Assembly: GCA_031277155.1 (NCBI GenBank)
Contig: JAITMW010000168.1
Location: 1-16,377, forward strand
From: Clostridiales bacterium
GTDB taxonomy: Bacteria; Bacillota; Clostridia; Lachnospirales; WRAX01
Length of the DNA: 16,377 bases
Direction of reading: 5' to 3'
The translations under genes were made by a program, and so were the position numbers. Below the pieces are notes generated by a model, which was given only the letters and a program-made list of their open reading frames with translations, was not told the origin of the DNA and searched no databases. Of the stretch, positions 7,466-13,115 are shown piece by piece; the first letter of the stretch is position 1; the number at the start of each line of letters is the position of its first letter.

Positions 7466-8494
7466 CTACATCCTAAGTTTCTTCGGCGTTATCAACACAT
7501 TTTTCAGGCTGTTTATATGGTCCAGCACAATGCCCGTGCCCAGCACAACGCAATTAAGCGGCTCTTCCGCGATATTTACGGGCATACCCGTCTCCACCGA
7601 AATAAGTTTGTCCAACCCGCCAATCAGCGCACCGCCCCCCGTCAGCATTATGCCGCTCTCCATGATGTCGCTGGCAAGCTCCGGCGGGGTTTTTTCCAGC
7701 GTCACCTTGATAGAATCCAGGATGGCGTTGATGGGCTCGTAAACAGCGTGGCCCACCTCGTCACTGGAAATATTGATGGTTTTGGGCAGACCGGTGATAA
7801 GGTCGCGCCCGCGCACATCCATTTTCATATTGGGGTCGGGGTTAAACACGCTGCCGATGGTCACTTTAACATTTTCTGCCGTGCGCTCGCCAATGGCCAG
7901 CGAATATTCGCGCTTGACATAGGAGATGATATACTCGTCCAGCTCGTCCCCCGCTATTCTTAGGGATTTTGACGCCACAACACCGCCAAGGGATATCACC
8001 GCCACCTCGGATGTGCCGCCGCCAATGTCCACAACCATGCTGCCTGTGGGCTCTTCCACGGGCAGGCCGCTGCCAATGGCCGCTGCCATAGGCTCCTCTA
8101 TAAGATATGCGCCGTTTTGCTTGGCCCCCGCCGAAATGGCGGCCTCCATCACCGCGCGCTTTTCCACCTCTGTCACACCCGATGGTATGCAAACCACAAC
8201 GCGGGGCTTGCCTGAAAAGGCGTTTCGGGATATCGTCTTTTTTATGAAATATCGCAGCATAGCCTGCGTGGTTTCAAAATCAGCAATAACGCCGTCTTTC
8301 ATGGGCCTGATGGCGACAATGTTGCCCGGCGTGCGGCCTATCATCTGCTTTGCCTCATCCCCCACAGCCAGCACGTCGTGCGTTTCGGTGTTGACGGCCA
8401 CAACGGATGGCTCGTTCATTACAATGCCGCGCCCCCGCACAAAAACCAAGGTGTTGGCCGTTCCCAAATCTATGCCCAAATCTCTGCTAAACAT
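7466..8494 (-). CDS. mreB: Rod shape-determining actin homologue MreB
   Basis: MreB polymerises on the inner membrane face and guides side-wall synthesis. The 342-aa product shows the actin-fold nucleotide site in order: phosphate-1 loop DLGIDLGTANTLVFV near the N-terminus, phosphate-2 loop VVDIGGGTSEVAVIS in the middle, and adenosine motif MLTGGGALIGGLD near the C-terminus. The length is typical. I chose ATG at 8494 over an upstream in-frame start (8533) because homology begins MFSRDLGIDLG and a GAAGGGAG site precedes it at good distance. It is the first gene of the operon and is preceded by a strong promoter. Confidence 0.97.
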   Translation of the reverse strand: MFSRDLGIDLGTANTLVFVRGRGIVMNEPSVVAVNTETHDVLAVGDEAKQMIGRTPGNIVAIRPMKDGVIADFETTQAMLRYFIKKTISRNAFSGKPRVVVCIPSGVTEVEKRAVMEAAISAGAKQNGAYLIEEPMAAAIGSGLPVEEPTGSMVVDIGGGTSEVAVISLGGVVASKSLRIAGDELDEYIISYVKREYSLAIGERTAENVKVTIGSVFNPDPNMKMDVRGRDLITGLPKTINISSDEVGHAVYEPINAILDSIKVTLEKTPPELASDIMESGIMLTGGGALIGGLDKLISVETGMPVNIAEEPLNCVVLGTGIVLDHINSLKNVLITPKKLRM

Positions 8495-8572
8495 TTGTTT
8501 TCTCCCTTCAATTGCTGTATGGATTGTTGCCATAATCTTTCGTAAATAATCTTAGGCGAATCCTCTCTTACT

Positions 8573-8601
8573 ATAATACAGCATATTGGGATTTTTTTCA
8601 A
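8573..8601 (-). promoter_or_regulatory. Promoter of the mreB operon
   Basis: TTGAAA (8596-8601) and TATTAT (8573-8578) on the - strand are exactly 17 nt apart, a good sigma-A type promoter about 80 nt upstream of the mreB start. It is back-to-back with the divergent promoter of the 61-aa ORF; the two -35 boxes have the same sequence and are 16 nt apart, so RNA polymerase or a regulator bound at one could affect the other. Confidence 0.8.
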
Positions 8602-8617
8602 GGTAAATGTTTTGGGA

Positions 8618-8646
8618 TTGAAAAATTTCATGTTTAATGGTATAAT
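8618..8646 (+). promoter_or_regulatory. Promoter of the 61-aa ORF, divergent from mreB
   Basis: TTGAAA (8618-8623), 17 nt, then a perfect TATAAT (8641-8646). The start codon of the small ORF lies about 40 nt downstream with an excellent ribosome binding site, which supports the ORF being expressed. Confidence 0.82.
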
Positions 8647-8686
8647 GCAAATATCCATATGACAAAGTTGTTGGAGGTGAAGTGGT

Positions 8687-8872
8687 ATGCCATCAGAAAA
8701 AGAATTGAGAACACAGCAAAAAACCCTGCTTTATGACCTTTTGAGGCTGCAACAAGACATGATGCAAGGCAAAGGCGACGCAAGCCTCAGCGAGATGATA
8801 AGGCGTGCCCGTGTCGCTATGGACGAAGAGGATATAGCCCTGGTTGAAAAGATTATCCAGCAAGAGGCCTGA
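8687..8872 (+). CDS. Unrecognised 61-aa charged helical protein
   Basis: The product is predicted to be mostly helical and strongly charged, with no membrane segment, cysteine or obvious DNA-binding motif. It begins MPSEKELRTQQKTLLYDLL and ends in KIIQQEA. I do not recognise a family. It is very probably a real gene: a near-consensus promoter (8618-8646), a GGAGGTG site 7 nt before the ATG, and an excellent 19-bp terminator right after the stop. It forms its own transcription unit, divergent from mreB and convergent with the ABC permease gene. A role linked to cell shape is possible from position only and is not otherwise supported. Confidence 0.8.
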   Translation: MPSEKELRTQQKTLLYDLLRLQQDMMQGKGDASLSEMIRRARVAMDEEDIALVEKIIQQEA

Positions 8873-8878
8873 TTTCAT

Positions 8879-8925
8879 AACAACACATCGCCCCCAAATG
8901 TGCTTGGGGGCGATGTGTTGTTTTT
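8879..8925 (+). terminator. Strong rho-independent terminator (61-aa ORF / ABC operon)
   Basis: A perfect 19-bp stem (8879-8897 with 8904-8922) with a 6-nt loop is followed by further T residues on the + strand. It overlaps the TAA stop of the convergent ABC permease gene (8924-8926) and probably also ends that operon, though the tail on the - strand is less T-rich. Confidence 0.9.
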
Positions 8926-9634
8926 ATCCCTTCAGGCCCTTTTTCTTATACGCTATGGCAAACAGCACCGCAAAAACCAGCGCATTGGCCGCTATGACAG
9001 CCATGGACACAGGCAGCGAAAAGTTGTCATACAATGTGGCGCCTGCGGCGTCGACAAAAATCAGGAAAATATGGTAGGTAAAGAGTATTTGCGCAACATT
9101 GCTTATGCCCTCGTTGAAAGTGGCCAAAAACGGCACAAAGCTGATAACCAGCATCAGCGGCGTATATATGGCCGCGCATTGCTGGACATTTTTGGAAAAC
9201 AGGCCCACAACGCCGCCCAAAACAAGGGAGCATATACAGCCCAAAAGCGCCACGGGTATGAAAACCGCAAGAACATCAAAGCCATAGCCGCCAATTAAGG
9301 CAAAGGCGGCCAGAGGCAAAAGCGACATAATCATCACAAAGGCGCCCAGACCCAGCATATATTGGCCCGGCCGCACACCCGCCATCACCAAAAAGCGCAG
9401 GGATTTATATTCGTTGTCCTCGGCTATGGTATTGGCCACGGATATCATGGGGGTAGAGCCCACAAACATCATGGCGAATGTCATCGTGAAAAAGCCGCCG
9501 CCCCCTTCTTCAACAGGGATGAAAAACGACATCACCGCCGCCAAAATGGGATACATCACAAATAAAAAGGCCACGGATATATTTTTCGGAAAATCATTTA
9601 ATTGCTTGATAAAAATCGCGCTTACGGCTCTCAT
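8924..9634 (-). CDS. ABC-2 type transporter permease
   Basis: The 236-aa membrane protein has six likely membrane spans (for example around AFLFVMYPILAAVMSFF, LGAFVMIMSLLPLAAFALIG and VALLGCICSLVLGGVVGLF) and a basic cytoplasmic end (AYKKKGLKG), as in ABC-2 permeases. The GVRPGQYMLG segment between spans 2 and 3 resembles the coupling region of such permeases. The ATG at 9634 overlaps the TGA of the ATPase gene (ATGA), which marks it as the partner subunit; the frame is open upstream but only inside the ATPase gene. The transported substrate is unknown. Drug, peptide or sodium efflux (NatAB-like) are typical for this class. Confidence 0.87.
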   Translation of the reverse strand: MRAVSAIFIKQLNDFPKNISVAFLFVMYPILAAVMSFFIPVEEGGGGFFTMTFAMMFVGSTPMISVANTIAEDNEYKSLRFLVMAGVRPGQYMLGLGAFVMIMSLLPLAAFALIGGYGFDVLAVFIPVALLGCICSLVLGGVVGLFSKNVQQCAAIYTPLMLVISFVPFLATFNEGISNVAQILFTYHIFLIFVDAAGATLYDNFSLPVSMAVIAANALVFAVLFAIAYKKKGLKG

Positions 9635-10332
9635 TCCAGCACCACCCCCGTCAATTTTACGAATACGGACTCTAAATCCGGCACGGTCTTGAAAGAATCG
9701 TGCCTCTGACAAATATCCCCCGGCGCGCCATATTCCACAATTTCGCCCTTGTGCAAAAGGGCCACATTGTCGCAAAGGTTCACGGCTTCTTCCATATTAT
9801 GGGTGGTCAAAAACACCGTGGTGCCGGAATCTCGCAAGGCAAAAACCAGCTTGTGTATGCCCCGGGCCGTGTTTGGGTCCAAATTTGCCGTTGGCTCGTC
9901 CAAAAACAGCACCTTGGGCGAATGTATAATGGCGCGGGCCAGGGCCAGGCGCTGGCGCATCCCCTTGGACAGCTTTGCCACAGGCTTTTTGGATTCCTCG
10001 GCCAAGCCCACGGATTTTAAAGCCTCCTCGGTCTTTGCCTTGTCCACGCCATAAATGCCCGCAAACAAATTCAGGTTTTGCAGGGCCGTCAGGCGGGCAT
10101 AAAGGCCGTCTTCCTCCAGCATCAGCCCCACCTGGGTAAAATCCTCCACATCCACGGTGTGGCTGCCTTCTTCGGCCGTCAGCTGCTTGGCCAAAATATT
10201 GATTATCGTTGTCTTGCCCGCGCCCGACGGGCCAAGCAGGCCAAAAATCTCGCCGGACTTCACGCTGAAGCTAACATCCGAAAGCACGGTGTTGCCGTTG
10301 AAGCGCTTGACGACATTGGTCATTGAAATCAA
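9631..10332 (-). CDS. ABC transporter ATP-binding protein
   Basis: The 233-aa nucleotide-binding subunit has Walker A GPSGAGKT (34-41), signature LSKGM (121-125), Walker B VLFLDEP (141-147) and the H-loop histidine in TTHNMEEA (178). The position usually held by the Q-loop glutamine reads MLEEDGLY, an acidic variant seen in some ABC-2 export ATPases. I favour a TTG start at 10332 because AGGAGG lies 7 nt before it, whereas the ATG three codons later would be 16 nt from that site. It couples with the permease encoded immediately downstream. Upstream lie a regulator, a DUF2975 protein and a DUF4926-like protein, apparently in one transcript. Confidence 0.94.
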   Translation of the reverse strand: MISMTNVVKRFNGNTVLSDVSFSVKSGEIFGLLGPSGAGKTTIINILAKQLTAEEGSHTVDVEDFTQVGLMLEEDGLYARLTALQNLNLFAGIYGVDKAKTEEALKSVGLAEESKKPVAKLSKGMRQRLALARAIIHSPKVLFLDEPTANLDPNTARGIHKLVFALRDSGTTVFLTTHNMEEAVNLCDNVALLHKGEIVEYGAPGDICQRHDSFKTVPDLESVFVKLTGVVLE

Positions 10333-10347
10333 ATTGTTTCCTCCTTT

Positions 10348-10560
10348 TTATGCGATTGTGTAAGGTCTCTCAACCTCAACAACAATGCTCTTGATGTCTT
10401 TGGGATATATGGTCTCTTGCTCATATTCCCCGTCGTCGGTCTTAAAATCAACCAAATAGGCCTCGCCATCGTTAAAAATCTCGATGATATTTCCAATTTT
10501 ACCTGTTTTTACGCGTATCTTCTGAAGCATCTGTAACTTCATCATACATTCATAAGTCAC
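10348..10560 (-). CDS. Small DUF4926-like beta-barrel protein
   Basis: A product of up to 70 aa whose core (VKTGKIGNIIEIFNDGEAY followed by LVDFKTDDGEYEQETIYPKDI) has the G-x-V/I-G-x-I-V-E-x-y-x-D-G pattern of DUF4926, a small SH3/KOW-like domain often found beside toxin-antitoxin or regulatory genes. Function is unknown. The start is uncertain: the longest frame begins at GTG 10560, with ATG codons at 10545, 10542 and 10530, and none has a convincing ribosome binding site. It lies 15 nt upstream of the ABC ATPase gene and 31 nt downstream of the XRE gene, so it is part of the operon and may be translated by coupling. Confidence 0.65.
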   Translation of the reverse strand: MTYECMMKLQMLQKIRVKTGKIGNIIEIFNDGEAYLVDFKTDDGEYEQETIYPKDIKSIVVEVERPYTIA

Positions 10561-10591
10561 GCCAAAACCGTTATGGCCTTTCGATATGGCC

Positions 10592-10801
10592 TCAACAGGG
10601 ATTCCGCCTATATTCCAATATATCCCCCGGCTGGCAATCCAGCACCTCGCAGATGGCGTCCAGCGTGGAAAAGCGTATGGCGCTGATTTTGCCTGTTTTG
10701 ATATTGGAAAGATTGGCGTTTGATATGCCCACCCGTTTCGCCAACTCGTTAAGGGGCATTTTGCGGTCTGCCATCACCCTGTCCAGTCGCAGTATAATCA
10801 T
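10592..10801 (-). CDS. XRE/Cro-type HTH transcriptional regulator (YozG-like)
   Basis: The 69-aa protein is a single helix-turn-helix domain: LNELAKRVGISNANLSNIKTG forms the HTH (about residues 18-38), followed by RFSTLDAICEVLDCQPGDILEY, the typical end of the small Cro/C1 group that includes YozG. Such regulators are usually encoded next to DUF2975 membrane proteins, as here. The ATG has an AAGGGGG site that overlaps the stop of the DUF2975 gene, 12 nt away. It probably controls its own operon through the inverted repeat at 11370-11392. Confidence 0.92.
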   Translation of the reverse strand: MIILRLDRVMADRKMPLNELAKRVGISNANLSNIKTGKISAIRFSTLDAICEVLDCQPGDILEYRRNPC

Positions 10802-10813
10802 ATATACGCCCCC

Positions 10814-11296
10814 TTACAGTGTTGTGTCTGCATCTTCTTGCAAAATGCGCCCATAATCAAAAATAAAGTAAAACAGTCCGGCAAGGGCGGCGGCAAAAAA
10901 CATCACCGCATTGCCTTGCATCAAGCCCGCGCCTATAAATGCCCCTGACAGTCCGGCTGCTGCGTTTCCAACCTTTTTGCTGAAAGGAGAGCCCCCATTG
11001 CGCAAATCTTTAAAAACGCCGCGCACATACAGCATGGCAGCCAGCATGATGCCATGATATATCAGCCAGGATATAGCGACAAAAGCAATATTGTCAAGGG
11101 GGCCGCCCCGTTGTCCCATAAGGCCAAATCTGATGGCAGGGATATTAAACGACAGGTTTAGCAAAGGCGAAACCTCATACACTATGTCTGATAAAGCCAT
11201 AATGGCATAAAAAATCACCGCCAGCAGCAGCAATATATAAATTATGCCGCAAAATTTCTTGATTTTTTCGCGCTTTTGTTCATTTTCTTGACTCAT
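10814..11296 (-). CDS. DUF2975 membrane protein
   Basis: The 160-aa protein has about four membrane spans (near residues 12-33, 70-90, 110-130 and 135-150), a GGSPFSKK motif before the third span and an ending close to DYGRILQEDADTTL, all features of DUF2975. These proteins pair with small XRE regulators; whether they sense a membrane signal for the regulator is not known. The ATG at 11296 starts a typical hydrophilic N-terminus, but its ribosome binding site (GGGG about 8 nt upstream) is modest; the frame extends 12 codons further to a TTG without a better site. First gene of the operon behind a near-consensus promoter. Confidence 0.85.
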   Translation of the reverse strand: MSQENEQKREKIKKFCGIIYILLLLAVIFYAIMALSDIVYEVSPLLNLSFNIPAIRFGLMGQRGGPLDNIAFVAISWLIYHGIMLAAMLYVRGVFKDLRNGGSPFSKKVGNAAAGLSGAFIGAGLMQGNAVMFFAAALAGLFYFIFDYGRILQEDADTTL

Positions 11297-11336
11297 AATA
11301 AAGCCCCATTTCTGTTTATTGCCTGTAAGCAATTAC

Positions 11337-11365
11337 AGTATAACATGGGGCTTTATGTTTGTCAA
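11337..11365 (-). promoter_or_regulatory. Promoter of the DUF2975-XRE-ABC operon
   Basis: A perfect TTGACA (11360-11365), 17 nt, then TATACT (11337-11342) on the - strand. It is about 40 nt upstream of the DUF2975 start and is the only strong promoter found for the five-gene operon. Confidence 0.85.
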
Positions 11366-11369
11366 GTAT

Positions 11370-11392
11370 TATTTATCGTTTTTCGATAAATA
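11370..11392. promoter_or_regulatory. Inverted repeat, likely operator for the XRE regulator
   Basis: A perfect 9-bp inverted repeat (11370-11378 and 11384-11392) with a T5 spacer lies 4 nt upstream of the -35 box. Its half-site CGATAAATA has a shorter relative, CGATAT, at about 11404-11410. There is no T-run after the arms on the - strand, so it does not look like a terminator of nhaC. A palindrome in this place fits autoregulation by the XRE protein, but which protein binds is inferred. Confidence 0.55.
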
Positions 11393-11416
11393 TTTTTTGA
11401 TATTCGATATGTAGCA

Positions 11417-12895
11417 TTAGGCAGTGGCCTCTTCGGGAATCGGCTCGTCCTTAAAAGCCTCTTCGTAGGCAGAAGTAACTGTGGTGGGGTCATCTTTCAA
11501 ATACCTTACGTACTTACCAGCCATAGCGAGCCCGATGGTGGCAAAGGGCACCAGCCAGTTAAAGAAGGCGAAAGGTGCGAATTGCCACGCGGTTACGCCA
11601 AGGAATCCGGCCATGGCGATACCGCAGGTATTCCACGGAATCAGCGGGGATGTCAGAGTACCGGTGCCGTCCACCGCGCTGCTGAGCATCTTGGGATGGT
11701 AGCCGCGCCTGCGGTATGTTCTTGCGAACATTCTGGTGGGGAGAATAACGCCAACGTATTGCTCTGCGAAAGCGATATTGGAGGCGACGGTAACAGCAAC
11801 AGTGGTGGTGACCAAGCTTTTGGCGCCTTTGACGAACCATTGAATGATTTTGTCAACGATAACTTCAAGCATACGGGATTTATCCATGATACCACCGTAA
11901 GACATGGCAATGGCAATCAAAGAAACCGCATACATCTTGGCTCTGATACCGCCGCGGCCAAAAAGGTTTTCCAGCGCGGGATAATCAGGTGCAACAAAAG
12001 CGGGAGGAACCCAAGCGGCGTTAAAGATACCTGCGAAGGTTATGCCATCTTGGAAAATAAAGGCAAAGATTACGCCCACTACCGCACCGATAAGGATGCC
12101 CGGCAGCGCGGGCACCTTTAGCCCAATAGCAACCATTACGATAACAGGAGCCAACAGCAATAAGGGATTCGTGTTGAAGTGGGTAGAAATCCCTCCGCGC
12201 AGCATCGCAACATCGCCAAGGTCAGCTGCGCCCCCGGCCATAGCAAAACCTAGTATCAAAAAGATAATAAGTGCCAGGACATAGGCTATTACCGTTTGAG
12301 GAAGCATGTTCTTAATGTGCGCGAACAAGTCGGCACCGGCTACGGATGAAGTCATGTTGGTTGTGTCCGAAAGAGGGGACAGCTTGTCACCGAAATACGC
12401 TCCGGAAACAACCGCGCCGGCTGCCATATACACAGGGATGCCCAAGCCTATGGCTATGCCGAGGAAGGCAACACCCAGCGTGCCCGCCGTGCCCCAGGAT
12501 GTACCCAGAATCATAGATGTCAAAGAGCAGATAATCATGGTAGCCACAAAGAAAAACCGTGGGTCCATAATCGCCAAGCCCCAATAAATCATTGTTGGCA
12601 CAATACCGGCCAAAACCCATATGGCAATAAGGGCGCCCACAACGATTAGTATGAGTGTAGCGGGAAGGGCAAGGGCGATGCCGTTAATCATGCTCTTTTC
12701 AACGTCCTTCCATGTGTAGCCGCATCTCATCATGAAAAATGCTGCTACTACCACGGCAAACATCATGGGGAAATGGAGCGTTGCATCAAAAACGGCCACA
12801 GTGACTAAGACAATAACTATCAACGCCAAAAAAGCAATAATAGCTTCCCATAAATAGGGTTTTCTAATTTCTTTTTTTGTTTCAGCTTTAGCCAT
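11417..12895 (-). CDS. nhaC: NhaC-family Na+/H+ antiporter
   Basis: This secondary transporter exchanges Na+ for H+ across the cytoplasmic membrane; some family members exchange organic anions instead. The 492-aa product has about 11-12 hydrophobic spans and the NhaC hallmarks GDKLSPLSDTTN (residues 169-180), LGTSWGTAGTLG in the span before it, and a PWNTCG segment in the C-terminal half, plus an acidic cytoplasmic tail. The ATG at 12895 has AGGAGG 7 nt upstream. It is transcribed alone from a near-consensus promoter with a leader of roughly 100 nt. Malate/lactate antiporters share this fold and cannot be excluded. Confidence 0.9.
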   Translation of the reverse strand: MAKAETKKEIRKPYLWEAIIAFLALIVIVLVTVAVFDATLHFPMMFAVVVAAFFMMRCGYTWKDVEKSMINGIALALPATLILIVVGALIAIWVLAGIVPTMIYWGLAIMDPRFFFVATMIICSLTSMILGTSWGTAGTLGVAFLGIAIGLGIPVYMAAGAVVSGAYFGDKLSPLSDTTNMTSSVAGADLFAHIKNMLPQTVIAYVLALIIFLILGFAMAGGAADLGDVAMLRGGISTHFNTNPLLLLAPVIVMVAIGLKVPALPGILIGAVVGVIFAFIFQDGITFAGIFNAAWVPPAFVAPDYPALENLFGRGGIRAKMYAVSLIAIAMSYGGIMDKSRMLEVIVDKIIQWFVKGAKSLVTTTVAVTVASNIAFAEQYVGVILPTRMFARTYRRRGYHPKMLSSAVDGTGTLTSPLIPWNTCGIAMAGFLGVTAWQFAPFAFFNWLVPFATIGLAMAGKYVRYLKDDPTTVTSAYEEAFKDEPIPEEATA

Positions 12896-12901
12896 TAACA
12901 A

Positions 12902-12996
12902 ACCTCCTTAAAGATAGATGATTGAAGTTACAAAAAGCCATTCTGTATTGCATTTATTCAATCATGGCACCCCTCCCTATGTCGCAATCAGTTTGC
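12902..12996 (-). other. nhaC leader: three-codon ORF and long-range inverted repeat
   Basis: The untranslated leader contains a GGGAGGGG site followed by ATG ATT GAA TAA (12965-12954), a minimal three-codon ORF with a better-looking Shine-Dalgarno than many real genes. Its ATG and next six bases (12957-12965) are perfectly complementary to 12918-12926, a 9-bp stem enclosing 30 nt, placed just before the nhaC Shine-Dalgarno (12902-12908). This could regulate translation of nhaC, but no known riboswitch class is recognised and the stem is AT-rich. Confidence 0.35.
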
Positions 12997-13002
12997 TAAG
13001 TA

Positions 13003-13031
13003 AATATATCACAATTTCTCATGGTTGTCAA
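13003..13031 (-). promoter_or_regulatory. nhaC promoter
   Basis: A perfect TTGACA (13026-13031), 17 nt, then TATATT (13003-13008) on the - strand. Transcription would start near 12996, giving a leader of about 100 nt before the nhaC ATG. Confidence 0.82.
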
Positions 13032-13043
13032 AGGGATTTTGTC

Positions 13044-13075
13044 GGGGACGCGCTGCCGTGTCCCTGCGCGTCCCC
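13044..13075. repeat. GC-rich palindrome between ppdK and nhaC
   Basis: A perfect 10-bp inverted repeat (13044-13053 with 13066-13075) encloses 12 nt that contain a second GTCCC able to pair with the same GGGAC (13045-13049 with 13060-13064), so two exclusive hairpins are possible. It lies about 25 nt after the ppdK stop on the - strand but is not followed by T residues, so terminator function is doubtful. GGGACACGG/GCGTCCC-type palindromes recur in Firmicutes genomes as interspersed repeats; only one copy is visible here. Confidence 0.6.
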
Positions 13076-13084
13076 CTAATTACC

Positions 13085-13115
13085 CTATGCTAACCCATGC
13101 TAACCTATGCTAACC
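13085..13115. repeat. Three-copy 10-bp tandem repeat across the ppdK stop codon
   Basis: Units CTATGCTAAC (13085-13094), CCATGCTAAC (13095-13104) and CTATGCTAAC (13105-13114) follow directly, with one substitution in the middle copy. On the - strand the array encodes the last residues of PPDK (VSIG) and its TAG stop, then continues into the spacer. Unit length 10 means each unit shifts the reading frame, so copy-number change could move or replace the PPDK C-terminus. Confidence 0.85.

Noticed and set aside
8470..8658. 62-aa - strand frame over the mreB start
   Set aside because: It spans both divergent promoters and overlaps mreB in another frame without a ribosome binding site.
11370..11392. 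Terminator of nhaC
   Set aside because: The hairpin is AT-rich and not followed by T residues on the - strand; its position next to a -35 box suits an operator better.
13044..13075. Standard rho-independent terminator of ppdK
   Set aside because: The stem is strong, but the sequence after it on the - strand is GACAAAATCCC, with no T-run.
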